Positions 1 through 8,553 of a stretch of DNA of 64,000 nucleotides are shown piece by piece; position 1 is the stretch's first letter; every line of letters starts with the position of its first letter. A program made the position numbers and the translations under genes. The notes under the pieces were generated by a model. It did not search any database. It was not told the DNA's origin and was given only the letters and a program-made list of their open reading frames with translations. The stretch is from assembly GCA_030679955.1 (NCBI GenBank), contig JAUXSF010000022.1:124001-188000 (forward strand). Reading direction: 5' to 3'. The DNA comes from Chlamydiales bacterium (GTDB lineage: Bacteria > Chlamydiota > Chlamydiia > Chlamydiales > JAJFMA01).

Positions 1-395
1 CGTGCAAAAACCTTCTGTCCAGTCGCAACATTTTCTAGGATATAATCGCTACTCTCAAAAGGACTTTCAAGGGCAGAATGGACCTGAATTTGTATAGGTA
101 GCTCCCAAGCGCGCGGGGAAAAGAAAAAGCTGTCATCAAGATGCCACTCCATTGGAATAATGTTGTTCCACCACTCGCTCCAGGTGCGTGACCGCTTTTT
201 TGTCTGTGGAATAAGCTCCCAGAATGATCTGTCATCTAGGGCGATGAACCAAGCGCCATCAACAAACCAACCTCTATCTAACTCATTTTTCACACTATTT
301 CGAATGGTTCCAACATGTTGATCAGCCGGCCACTGTGAAGCGGATATGGACGACACAACACCTAGGAAAAATAGAGAAAATAGCAGCTTTTTCAT
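1..395 (-). CDS. exported protein of unknown function (3' end outside window)
   Basis: An open frame starts at the ATG complementary to 393-395 and runs without a stop to the window edge, so only about 131 residues are seen. The N-terminus (MKKLLFSLFFLGVVSSISAS) is a clear Sec signal peptide with a likely cleavage after SISA. The mature part is rich in Trp and Phe (SEWWNNIIPMEWH, DDSFFFSPRAWELP) and matches no family I recognise. It lies 46 bp beyond the end of the minus-strand hydrolase gene that precedes it. Probably periplasmic or secreted; function unknown. Confidence 0.6.
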   Translation of the reverse strand, partial: MKKLLFSLFFLGVVSSISASQWPADQHVGTIRNSVKNELDRGWFVDGAWFIALDDRSFWELIPQTKKRSRTWSEWWNNIIPMEWHLDDSFFFSPRAWELPIQIQVHSALESPFESSDYILENVATGQKVFA

Positions 396-441
396 AAGAA
401 AACAGGCTACTAGAAAGGAGGACTTTACCGCAACAGATCAA

Positions 442-1650
442 CTATGCGGTTCTTAGCCATTCATCCAAAGCGTTAAACTGGTCCTGATGATGCTCTGTAT
501 TACTATACCAAAGCTCTTGATGAGCCTCCACTTTCACTGGCTCTTGCCCCTCCTCCGCTGGAAAAGAATCTGGGAGACCCTCTCGGACTCTTGCTCCATA
601 CTTATCATGTTCGTGAAATGCGTCTACGGGATTAAAGTGGTACTTCTGACGAGCACCCATCTGCGTTCTGTCAATGACAGACCTAAATATCTTCGCTGCC
701 TTCAGCGACATGGGATCTTGATGACTGTAAACGATTTGACAGCGCCCTTTTATATCGTTTATACGACTCGCGCTGTTAAAGGATGTCACACGCTTATAGA
801 CAACTTTAGATAAGTTGATAAAAAACGTAGGGGCATGAAACCGCTTCAGCTTTATCCCTACCGGCTCTTTCATATGACTTAACGATCGATCGAGCACTAC
901 ATCTACTTCTTTTTCTGTCCCCAACCATGCTGCTGCCGCAGTGCCTAAGCTAAAGCCGATAACCTTCATTTTAGAATGTTCTTCAGTGTTACCTGTGAGC
1001 TCGGCCAGCTTGTCAAATGCTGCCATGGAATCTTGGTAAACATGTTTTTCTGATGCACTGCCTTCACTTCTGCCAAAACCAGAATAATTGAAGCACATCA
1101 CGTTATGCCCCATTTCCGTCAACGCCTGTACCATTGGGAAGGTGTAATGCTCAAAAGATTTGTGACTACCACTACATATCAAAATATTTTGCTTGGTACC
1201 GACGTTTTCTACTGACTTATCCGATGTGCTTTGAAAGTAAATACCTTCAAGCGTACGGTCACCAGACTTAATCTCAAGCGGCTCCGCAACCCATTGAAGC
1301 ACATGCCCATGTGGATCCATCGTTGTAGGATCAAGCATCACCTGACGAAGCACAGCGTCTTCAGTTCGTGTGGTGTTGGAAGCCCCTATCGCCGCCATGC
1401 TGGTTATTTTTCCCAGCACAGTATTGACTACTCCCTTAGTTTCTCCGGGGTATTGAATAACCTCGTTTGCGGTTCCAATGGATTCGGATGATTCATGCTC
1501 GATGTCATGGATAACCGCTGGAGCAATGTCATTGATTACGTTATTAACGGGTTCCTGCACCACTGGATCAGGACCTATGTCTAACTCCATCTCCAAATCC
1601 ATGGGATTCACTGGATTATGCGGTACTGGGGATCCTGATACTTCAGCCAT
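442..1650 (-). CDS. alpha/beta hydrolase with long N-terminal extension
   Basis: 402 residues. Residues about 150-400 form an alpha/beta-hydrolase fold. The nucleophile elbow is GFSLG (Ser234), the acid is probably Asp312 (SHQDPMS), and the His is in AFHEHDKYG (His346 or 348). A CFNYSGFGRSEG stretch (187-197) is typical of the loop before the cap. The first 150 residues are acidic, Pro/Asn-rich and without a signal peptide, so the protein is cytosolic or a type III effector candidate. It may belong to the chlamydial DUF818-type hydrolases; that is a guess from overall shape. Substrate unknown. The upstream 130 bp are very AT-rich and shared with the divergent PP2C-like gene. Confidence 0.7.
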   Translation of the reverse strand: MAEVSGSPVPHNPVNPMDLEMELDIGPDPVVQEPVNNVINDIAPAVIHDIEHESSESIGTANEVIQYPGETKGVVNTVLGKITSMAAIGASNTTRTEDAVLRQVMLDPTTMDPHGHVLQWVAEPLEIKSGDRTLEGIYFQSTSDKSVENVGTKQNILICSGSHKSFEHYTFPMVQALTEMGHNVMCFNYSGFGRSEGSASEKHVYQDSMAAFDKLAELTGNTEEHSKMKVIGFSLGTAAAAWLGTEKEVDVVLDRSLSHMKEPVGIKLKRFHAPTFFINLSKVVYKRVTSFNSASRINDIKGRCQIVYSHQDPMSLKAAKIFRSVIDRTQMGARQKYHFNPVDAFHEHDKYGARVREGLPDSFPAEEGQEPVKVEAHQELWYSNTEHHQDQFNALDEWLRTA

Positions 1651-1779
1651 ATATTTATCACATTTAATTGTTAGTAAAATATCGCTATATCTTATTTTGA
1701 ATTATATCATAAAATTAAAATTTCTATCAAAAAAGTAATTTAGATTATAATTAGACTAACATAATCAGGAGAATATTCC

Positions 1780-4026
1780 ATGCTGGAACCACAAAATTAC
1801 TCTTCCTCACCTCTGTCCAGCGGTAATAATGAAAACATCCATTCAGTAGAAAGCGACAACGCTCAAGAGGTTAGCAACAAGGACCTTCGGACCTCTAAGG
1901 AATCTCAGCCAGCCCTTAAATCATTAGCTGGAAGCCTTACCCAGATGAAGAAAGATGTGGGAATAGGTCTAACTGAATTCTTTTCTCATGCAGGAGATGC
2001 GATGAGCCGCATCCGATCGGCAGTTGGCCGCGTTCTTCCATTTGTTAAACCTCCGCGAACAGACGAACAGCAGCATGCTAAGGCTCTCTCCATTGGAAAA
2101 AAGCATGGGGCAGAGGCTGGATTTAAGCGTGACCCGTCGCTAAAGGCATTTCATAAAGATCCGCGGGTAATGGAGTTCAAACAACTGGCGAAAGAGTTTT
2201 GTAAGGATCAATTTCGCATGGAAGGCGGAACGTCCAAAGACATGGCACATCACGAGCAATGGACTAGTATAAAAAAGGCAGCTCAAAAGGGTGATTTTGA
2301 ACCGCTTGCCAAAGAACTCAAGAGTAATCCCGACCTTATGACAGAGATGAAGGCAAAGGACCCCCAGTATCAAAACAAACTAAATATTTGTAACACCAAA
2401 TACCATGAGGCCCTACACAAATTTAGCGGTTTGGTTGACCGTAGCAGTTCTGAAGATATCATGAAACCAGGCGTTGAGAAACCGACACTAGGCAAAACAG
2501 AAAGTGATTATGATAAAGAGACTTTTCTAACCCCCGATAGCAGGGTTCAAGTGAACCAATTGGGAGCGATCGATCTGGGATGTACTAAGTCCCCCGATGA
2601 CTTAGACTACTCCAGCAAAGGAACAACCTATTGCCAAGATCGTGCTGGAATTCAAGCGTTTGACGGTGGAGTAGCAGTATGCGGTTGCGATGGTGTATCG
2701 GGAGCAAAGGACTCGGAGGTAATAGCCAAAATGGCTACTACTAAACTAAATCAACGCCTTGCTGATCACGCTGACACCTTGCGCGGACTATACCAACAAG
2801 GGAAAACCGGTGAAATTGAACTGTACGTTAGGGGGCTTTTCACGCAGGTTCAGAAAGAAATCTACGAGGAACTAGATGGCCAACAAATAAAAGCAGCCAC
2901 AACTGCCGTTGTTTTTGTCAAAATCGACCTTCCCGGCGAAGATCATAGTTTGGTTATCGGGGGCTCAATCGGGGACTGTTGCGCTACCATGACTACACTA
3001 GATCCAGAGGGCAAGCCCAAGGTAGAATTACTGAACCCTAGCTCCCTCAATCCCTCTATCCGCAAACAACCTCCAGTACTCCACTATTCAACAGACGACA
3101 ACCGGGATGAACAGCTCTCTACAGTGCACCAACAAACGCATGTATTCATCCAAAAAGCGCCCAAAGATGCATTTCTAGAAGTGTTTAGTGATGGAACCTC
3201 GGACAGTCTAGCAACAACAACACCGACTTTGAATAAAGCTAACGGCTTTCTAGAAGGGCTCTTGCCACTACCTAATAGACCCTACAGCGATCTCTACAAG
3301 ATGGACGCAGGAAGAAAAACAGCGTTGAAAGAGGGGCTTCAAGAACTTACTCAATTGACTTTGGGCACTTCAATAGAGAATGCAGATCCCAAATCCCCCA
3401 TAGTGAAAGACATAAAAGCGGCACTAAAGAGCTTGGCCAAAAATGAAACAGGCATTAACGACAACCAAGCAGTGCACACAGCCTTTATGGCTTTATTCAA
3501 ACTCGATATGGAACAGTCTTTAGAGGCCATCTACTCAAACCCACATCTAAACGAACTAACGTCCTCAAACCTCAGCCAGAAATTTGAATATGGCGGTTCA
3601 CGCAAGGATGCAATTCGCAATGTTAGGGTAGATGGCTACCAAGGGCAACCGGGCCCCATAACCGCAGGCGAGATGGCGCAACGCAAGGCTAATCTCCTAC
3701 ATGTTCTAACCGAACCTTTACGACAAGTGCAAGGTCCTTCCTACCGCTTACAAGCATCTTTAGATCGCAGCAAAACCTCTGAAGATAATAAGTTCTACCT
3801 TCTAGATGACAATCAGGAAAATCGTACTTTGGTGGAGGATCTGCGCAAAAGCTATGAATACTCCCAGCAATTCCCAGGTCAGCCAGAGATCGATTTCACC
3901 ACTGTGCGTACTGAAAATGGGCAAATCTACCTTCCCACTTTAGTGGACCGCATGAGGCCTAAAGAGGTAGAAGAAGGGCTCGGCGTCAAAGTGGACGACG
4001 TCTCAAACGCAGTCATCAAATCATAA
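1780..4026 (+). CDS. PP2C-like protein phosphatase, putative effector
   Basis: 748 residues with RBS CAGGAGAAT before the ATG. There is no signal peptide; residues 1-250 are a Ser/Lys-rich helical leader. From about 260 to 565 the landmarks of PPM/PP2C phosphatases occur in order: CQDRAG (285-290), CDGVSG (303-308, like the DGxxG metal motif), TTAVV (374-378), GSIGDCCA (395-402, like xxGDSRA), LEVFSDGTSD (466-475) and DNQAV (561-565, like the last Asp-Asn). The metal-binding Asp residues are therefore plausible, but the first motif is QD rather than ED. A C-terminal 180-residue tail has no recognised domain. Possible role: dephosphorylation of host or own phosphoproteins after secretion. The domain call is inference from motif order. 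Confidence 0.6.
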   Translation: MLEPQNYSSSPLSSGNNENIHSVESDNAQEVSNKDLRTSKESQPALKSLAGSLTQMKKDVGIGLTEFFSHAGDAMSRIRSAVGRVLPFVKPPRTDEQQHAKALSIGKKHGAEAGFKRDPSLKAFHKDPRVMEFKQLAKEFCKDQFRMEGGTSKDMAHHEQWTSIKKAAQKGDFEPLAKELKSNPDLMTEMKAKDPQYQNKLNICNTKYHEALHKFSGLVDRSSSEDIMKPGVEKPTLGKTESDYDKETFLTPDSRVQVNQLGAIDLGCTKSPDDLDYSSKGTTYCQDRAGIQAFDGGVAVCGCDGVSGAKDSEVIAKMATTKLNQRLADHADTLRGLYQQGKTGEIELYVRGLFTQVQKEIYEELDGQQIKAATTAVVFVKIDLPGEDHSLVIGGSIGDCCATMTTLDPEGKPKVELLNPSSLNPSIRKQPPVLHYSTDDNRDEQLSTVHQQTHVFIQKAPKDAFLEVFSDGTSDSLATTTPTLNKANGFLEGLLPLPNRPYSDLYKMDAGRKTALKEGLQELTQLTLGTSIENADPKSPIVKDIKAALKSLAKNETGINDNQAVHTAFMALFKLDMEQSLEAIYSNPHLNELTSSNLSQKFEYGGSRKDAIRNVRVDGYQGQPGPITAGEMAQRKANLLHVLTEPLRQVQGPSYRLQASLDRSKTSEDNKFYLLDDNQENRTLVEDLRKSYEYSQQFPGQPEIDFTTVRTENGQIYLPTLVDRMRPKEVEEGLGVKVDDVSNAVIKS

Positions 4027-4052
4027 AGCTCAATAGCCTCTAAAACCCCAAC

Positions 4053-4100
4053 TTGACATTTTACCGAACAACGTTCAGAATAGTAAACGTTAATCGGAGA
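4053..4100 (+). promoter_or_regulatory. promoter, TetR-type operator and RBS of the efflux operon
   Basis: TTGACA (4053-4058) is followed after 17 nt by CAGAAT (4076-4081), a good sigma-70-like pair. Around the -10 lies an inverted repeat: CCGAACAACGTT (4064-4075) and AACGTTAATCGG (4086-4097), which match at 10 of 12 positions and are separated by 10 nt. GGAGA at 4096-4100 is the RBS for the TetR gene. A repressor bound here would cover the -10 element, the usual TetR autoregulation layout. Confidence 0.65.
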
Positions 4101-4105
4101 AATGC

Positions 4106-4699
4106 ATGACCTCTACACTACGTAAAGAACGTCGACACTCACAAATTCAAAGCGAAACATTGGCAGCAGCCCGCAAACTGCTAAAGACCGAAGGTCCAGA
4201 AGCTTTAACAATTCGAAGATTAGCAGATGCTCTCGACTACAGCCCTGCATCACTTTATGAGTACTTTGCTTCCAAAGAACACATCGTCGTTGCGCTACGT
4301 CAACAAATAAGATTAGAACTTTTGTCTCAACTTCACAAAATCGATTCAGAATCACTTACTGCAGAAGACTATCTGAAGGCGCTTTGCAAGGAGATGCTGA
4401 CTTATCGGCTCGACGATGAACACAACACCATCCTATCCTTAAAACTACCACCGGAGTCCTATAAGACACTCCCAGACGATGTCATTCAAATCAGAACTCT
4501 TTTTGACAAGGCTCTGCAGGGATTAAAGCTAAAAGGTCTTAAGGAAGAAAAGCAGCGTCACAAAGCCATTTTTATGCTCCGAGCATTGGTAGAGGGTATC
4601 GCTGGAATCACATTAAGGGGTGAACTACCCAAACAAGCTATCAGTGCCCAATATATGGGCGATGAGATGCTTAACATACTAATTAAGGGCTGGAAATAA
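4106..4699 (+). CDS. TetR/AcrR-family transcriptional repressor
   Basis: 197 residues. The N-terminal helix-turn-helix at about 33-56 (EALTIRRLADALDYSPASLY, then EYFASKEHIV) is typical of TetR/AcrR. The C-terminal helical part would hold the ligand pocket and dimer interface. The start at 4106 is chosen because GGAGA ends 5 nt upstream. The stop lies 1 nt before the ATG of the MFS transporter, so the two are translationally coupled. The inverted repeat over the promoter is the probable operator, so the protein likely represses its own operon until a toxic substrate of the pump binds. Ligand unknown. Confidence 0.85.
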   Translation: MTSTLRKERRHSQIQSETLAAARKLLKTEGPEALTIRRLADALDYSPASLYEYFASKEHIVVALRQQIRLELLSQLHKIDSESLTAEDYLKALCKEMLTYRLDDEHNTILSLKLPPESYKTLPDDVIQIRTLFDKALQGLKLKGLKEEKQRHKAIFMLRALVEGIAGITLRGELPKQAISAQYMGDEMLNILIKGWK

Positions 4700-4700
4700 C

Positions 4701-6062
4701 ATGTCAAAGTCATTAAAAATCACTTTGCTGTATGGCGCTGTTTTGTTCATTGATATCCTGGAAACAACGCTCTTAAATGTTGGTATACCTTCTATCGCCA
4801 ACGGGCTTCGTGTATCACCACTAGATCTGAACATAGCTGTGACATCATTCATTTGGGGCTTGACGTTGCTGATTCCATTGGCAGGATGGCTAGGAACACG
4901 TTTTGGAAACAAACGTGTCTTTGTCACAGGACAAGCGCTATTTCTACTTTTCTCTGTCATCTGTTCCATCGCTCAAAGTCCATTAGAACTAGCCTTCCTC
5001 AGAACACTGCAGGGAGCTTCTGCCGGTTTAGTGATTCCCTTAGGCCTCGCGCTCTTGATGAGTTCTCTAAAACCAGAAGAACGCACAACAACGATGGCCA
5101 AGATCTCCATAGTTCCACGTCTAGCACCTCTGCTAGGGCCTATTACTGGCGGCTACACCATAGTATATTTTGGCTGGCGTGCACTTTTCCTGCTGAAGGT
5201 CCCTATGGCACTAGCGTGCCTTTTTCTGAGCCATCGATGGCTGCAAGAGGATGCTCCTGTTCGCTCGAAAGAAGCTTTTGACTGGAAGGGCTTAGCCTTG
5301 TGCTCAATATGCTTAGCGTGTCTATTGGCAACATTTGCTTTCTTAGGAAGACCAAGCGGTATCTACGCGGCGATTTTTTCTGGGACTATTGCCATTACAA
5401 GTCTCATAGCGTTTGTGCACCATGAAAGTCGTGTTAGCAACCCGATTATTCCTATGCACTTGTTTTCTTATAAGACCTTTGCGGAAGGCAACCTTATCCA
5501 ACTGTTGGGCCTGACAGTATTGTTTGGATTAACCATGATCTCATCGATCTACTTACAGAGAGCTCTTGATTTTACCATTGTTACAACAGGATGGGTACTA
5601 TCCGTTTCAACCATAGGAATGATGCTAGCTATACCTATAGTTTCTACCCTACACATTCGTGTGGGACCACGACCGCTAATACTTGCTGGCTTTTTACTGC
5701 TAATGTTAGCGCTATTTGGTCTCAGCACTCTTTTGCCGGGTGATAGCCCCTACTTGGCCTCTCTTATCATGGCTGTAGCTGGCATGGGAAGTGCGTTAAT
5801 AATGGGAACTAATGCCGCAGTGGTCTTCACAGAGATCCCTGCAAACCTTGTAGGTGCTGCCAGCAGTGTGTTTTCGCTAGTTCGTCAAGTGGGAAGCTGC
5901 TTGGGTATCGCCATGACTGGCGCTATCCTAATGGCTTGCGCGGATTATGGCATCACAGCGTTCCACATTGCTATGTACACCTTAATGGCTTTTGCGGCCG
6001 TGGGAGCAGGGTTAAGTGGTTTGAGTAGTGAGACGGTTAGAACCGTTGCAGAACCAAGTTAA
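4701..6062 (+). CDS. MFS drug:H+ antiporter, DHA2-like
   Basis: 453 residues, almost entirely hydrophobic with 12-14 predicted membrane spans. The start of TM1 (ILETTLLNVGIPSIA) resembles the DHA2 (EmrB/QacA) motif D1. The loop 2-3 motif GWLGTRFGNKRVF (about 63-75) is the MFS signature, and LAPLLGPITGG fits the antiporter motif C region. It lies directly behind its probable TetR repressor. The expected role is proton-driven export of a toxic hydrophobic compound across the inner membrane. It ends where the 9-nt repeat array at 6062 begins. Confidence 0.85.
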   Translation: MSKSLKITLLYGAVLFIDILETTLLNVGIPSIANGLRVSPLDLNIAVTSFIWGLTLLIPLAGWLGTRFGNKRVFVTGQALFLLFSVICSIAQSPLELAFLRTLQGASAGLVIPLGLALLMSSLKPEERTTTMAKISIVPRLAPLLGPITGGYTIVYFGWRALFLLKVPMALACLFLSHRWLQEDAPVRSKEAFDWKGLALCSICLACLLATFAFLGRPSGIYAAIFSGTIAITSLIAFVHHESRVSNPIIPMHLFSYKTFAEGNLIQLLGLTVLFGLTMISSIYLQRALDFTIVTTGWVLSVSTIGMMLAIPIVSTLHIRVGPRPLILAGFLLLMLALFGLSTLLPGDSPYLASLIMAVAGMGSALIMGTNAAVVFTEIPANLVGAASSVFSLVRQVGSCLGIAMTGAILMACADYGITAFHIAMYTLMAFAAVGAGLSGLSSETVRTVAEPS

Positions 6063-6097
6063 AGGACGTAAAGGACCAAAACGACCTAAAAGCGTCG
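6062..6097. repeat. 9-nt periodic array, left flank of four-helix gene
   Basis: On the + strand, units aaggacgta, aaggaccaa, aacgaccta and aaagcgtcg follow each other with an exact 9-nt period (GGAC at 6064 and 6073, CGAC at 6082). The array starts at the MFS stop codon and contains the stop codon of the four-helix-bundle gene on the opposite strand. Confidence 0.75.
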
Positions 6098-6637
6098 CGC
6101 GGCAATCCGGGCTTTTGACATGCGTTCACGTAAACCGCCTTCGCGCAAAAATTCGGCTTCTAAGCGACGTATTTGTTTATCCAACAGATAGCACGTTACC
6201 TTGATCAGGCCGATGATCACATTGACGCAGATTTCCGGAAGAGGGTTTTCGATTCCTTTGCGAAAAGTCTCATAATTACCATCTCGAAGTTGATTAAGGT
6301 CTCTCAACCGTTGTGTATAAGGATGATTGATGTCCCACTCTGAGAGTCCATGAGACCTAAGAAAGTCACGATAGTCGATAAGGATCTCCTCTAGGCTAGC
6401 TCGGGCAACGTTGGTCAGCTTGACTTCGAATTCCTTCGAGGTCCCGGATGCTACGCTTGCCTCGGCGATATTTTGCTTCCCAGAACGGGCGGCCTGTACC
6501 ATTTGATCGACCGTGCGGTCTTTTTTGAAAAAAAAACGGTTGGTAAAGTAAACCGTGGCATCGTAAACGATTTCAGATTTCTGATAAGATAAAAGCTGTT
6601 GGTAACCACCATGTGCTGGAATAAACCCTTTTGCCAT
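6086..6637 (-). CDS. four-helix-bundle protein (S23/IVS-like, suffix-domain type)
   Basis: 183 residues. The start at 6637 (MAKGFIPAHGGYQ) is preferred over the longer frame because AGAAGGATTGTT gives an RBS. The central part (DQMVQAARSGKQNIAEAS, then SKEFEVKLTNVARASLEEIL) is the hallmark of the four-helix-bundle family related to the 23S rRNA intervening-sequence protein. The family is common but its function is unsettled; members often sit in intervening sequences or next to diversity-generating elements. The gene sits alone between the MFS and DinB genes and is bracketed by inverted 9-nt repeat arrays. Its stop codon lies inside the left array. Confidence 0.75.
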   Translation of the reverse strand: MAKGFIPAHGGYQQLLSYQKSEIVYDATVYFTNRFFFKKDRTVDQMVQAARSGKQNIAEASVASGTSKEFEVKLTNVARASLEEILIDYRDFLRSHGLSEWDINHPYTQRLRDLNQLRDGNYETFRKGIENPLPEICVNVIIGLIKVTCYLLDKQIRRLEAEFLREGGLRERMSKARIAARRF

Positions 6638-6694
6638 AACAATCCTTCTTAGGACCATCAGGCTAAGCCAGCCAAGCTTAATGTTCAAATTATT

Positions 6695-6738
6695 TTTTAC
6701 GTCCTTTTGGTCCTTGTCGTCGTTTAGGTCCTTTAACC
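6695..6738. repeat. 9-nt periodic array, right flank of four-helix gene
   Basis: On the + strand GTCC/GTCG occurs at 6701, 6710, 6719 and 6728, an exact 9-nt period. Read on the minus strand the units are aaggaccta, aacgacgac, aaggaccaa and aaggacgta, the same unit types as the left array. Both arrays read 5'->3' towards the gene, so they form an inverted pair. Confidence 0.75.
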
Positions 6739-6747
6739 TGGAGCATC

Positions 6748-7794
6748 ATGCAGCAACCTATTCGAAAGATCATTCACGTTGACATGGACGCCTTCTATGC
6801 ATCCATAGAGCAACGTGACAACCCAGAACTACGCAACAAGCCTGTTGTAGTGGGTGGACCTCCCCATTCTCGCGGTGTGGTTGCTACCGCCTCCTACGAG
6901 GCGCGTAAATTCGGTATTCACTCGGCAATGCCTTCTAGCCATGCTTACCGGCTATGTCCCCATGCGATCTTTGTGCCTACGCGCTTTGAAGTATATAAAG
7001 GCGTCTCCCAGCAGATTCAAAGCATCTTTCACTGCTATACCAACCTCGTGGAGCCTCTGGCTTTGGATGAGGCGTACCTTGATGTGACTACCAATAAGAT
7101 GAACGAGCGCTCAGCAACGCGCCTCGCACAGCGTATTCAAGATCAGATTTGGGCTGAAACAGGTCTAACAGCTAGCGCAGGTGTCTCCTTTAACAAGTTC
7201 CTTGCTAAACTCGCGTCTGGATGGAAAAAGCCAAGTGGGCTAACCGTTATCGTCCCAGAACAGGCCCAGGCCTTTGTGGAACAATTACCCATTCAGAAAT
7301 TCTATGGCGTCGGAAAGGCAACAGCGCAGAAAATGCTTGCTCTAGGCATCCATACAGGTGCTGACTTAAAGAACTTTGGCCATCAAGCGCTCATGTTGCG
7401 TTTCGGGAAAATGGGTGATTTTCTCTATCACCTGGCGATATGCCAGGACGAACGAGTGGTCAATCCCAACCGCATTCGGAAATCTTTCGGCAAGGAAACA
7501 ACCTTCGCCCACAATATCCACGATAGAAATGAACTGGTTAAAACGCTGGAAACCATATGCTCCCAGTTAGAGACTTCTTTAACCAAAAATAAATGCCAAG
7601 GGCGCACCATCACCCTTAAGATCCGCTACTCTAACTTTCAAACCAATACGCGTAGCTGTACGATCAATAACGCGACCAAGAATGCTGAAGAGATCCTTGC
7701 CGTTTCCCTGGCCCTTTTGGATAAAACAGAAGCCTTTCAAAAGCCTGTCCGTTTGATAGGTATATCTCTAAGCACCTTATCTTCAATCGATTAA
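6748..7794 (+). CDS. dinB: DNA polymerase IV (translesion, Y family)
   Basis: 348 residues. The Y-family palm is complete: HVDMDAFYASIE (metal Asp12), DEAYLDVT (Asp107/Glu108), and the little-finger domain after about 235. It performs error-prone bypass of lesions such as N2-dG adducts in the cytosol. The family usually ends in a beta-clamp motif of QLxLF type. Here the protein stops at GISLSTLSSID, so no such motif is visible and clamp binding may differ. The ATG lies 9 bp behind the right repeat array, preceded by a weak CTGGAG RBS. Confidence 0.93.
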   Translation: MQQPIRKIIHVDMDAFYASIEQRDNPELRNKPVVVGGPPHSRGVVATASYEARKFGIHSAMPSSHAYRLCPHAIFVPTRFEVYKGVSQQIQSIFHCYTNLVEPLALDEAYLDVTTNKMNERSATRLAQRIQDQIWAETGLTASAGVSFNKFLAKLASGWKKPSGLTVIVPEQAQAFVEQLPIQKFYGVGKATAQKMLALGIHTGADLKNFGHQALMLRFGKMGDFLYHLAICQDERVVNPNRIRKSFGKETTFAHNIHDRNELVKTLETICSQLETSLTKNKCQGRTITLKIRYSNFQTNTRSCTINNATKNAEEILAVSLALLDKTEAFQKPVRLIGISLSTLSSID

Positions 7795-7887
7795 TAGCTT
7801 TAACTACTACACTTTGCATTTTTTTCCCCTCGCGTTAAGCTGGGGTTAAGCGATGTTTCGTGCATTGCCACCCAAGGAGGCAATAAA

Positions 7888-8553
7888 ATGCGTCTACTAA
7901 TCAGCTTATTTTTAGCATCTATGATGTTGTTGAACACGCCATCCGCTAACGCGGAGGTTCAGGCCGATTATTCAGGGCAACACGGCTCAAATATTATGCA
8001 TTCGCTTAGAACGCTTTCCGATCAAGAACCCGATACTATGCGCGTTCTGTATAACAAAGCCAAAGATCCATCAATAACCTTGTCCTCTCAGCATTCACAA
8101 GCCTTAAAGAAGTATGGCTTGCTGAACAATGATGGTGAAATACCTTCTCATGTACAAAACCTTCTATTGTCTAATGTCGATGAAGATGAAGATTCTGGAG
8201 AGCTATACATCAACGGCCCCTCCGAAAATTATAGTGACTACAATGAGACTGAAGAAAACTACTATCCTGAGGGCGGATACTACCAAGGCGGAGGCTACTA
8301 CCCCGAGGGTGGAGGAGATGTGTATTACGAGGGGGATGGTGGATATTGGGATGGCGATCGACGTTGGGAACATCGTGGGGATTGGGATCGCCACGGAGAC
8401 CGTTGGGATCACCACGGTGACCGTTGGGACCACCGGGGAGAACATCGTGGCGACCACCATCGTGGCGAACATCATGGAGAGCATCGTGGAAGCCATCATA
8501 GCAGCCACCATAGCAGCCATGGACACCATGGCGGTGGCGGTCATCGCCGCTAA
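7888..8553 (+). CDS. exported protein with His/Gly/Tyr-rich C-terminus
   Basis: 221 residues with a strong RBS (AAGGAGG). The signal peptide is MRLLISLFLASMMLLNTPSA, cleaved near NAEV. Residues 23-105 are an ordinary helical region. An acidic Tyr-rich stretch follows (EENYYPEGGYYQGGGYYPEG). The last 60 residues are built from degenerate GDRWDHH, HRGEHHG and HHSSH units. Such His-rich tails bind Zn, Ni or Cu in other periplasmic proteins; a metal store or sensor role is inference. Its stop codon overlaps the stop of the convergent RBBP9-like gene by 4 bp. Confidence 0.7.
   Translation: MRLLISLFLASMMLLNTPSANAEVQADYSGQHGSNIMHSLRTLSDQEPDTMRVLYNKAKDPSITLSSQHSQALKKYGLLNNDGEIPSHVQNLLLSNVDEDEDSGELYINGPSENYSDYNETEENYYPEGGYYQGGGYYPEGGGDVYYEGDGGYWDGDRRWEHRGDWDRHGDRWDHHGDRWDHRGEHRGDHHRGEHHGEHRGSHHSSHHSSHGHHGGGGHRR

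Noticed and set aside
6062-6738. Repeat arrays considered as CRISPR
   Set aside because: Units are 9 nt without spacers, and no cas gene is present.
8203-8544. Met/Ala/Val-rich frame of 113 codons on the minus strand
   Set aside because: Antisense of the repetitive His-rich coding region; composition is forced by the repeats of the real gene.
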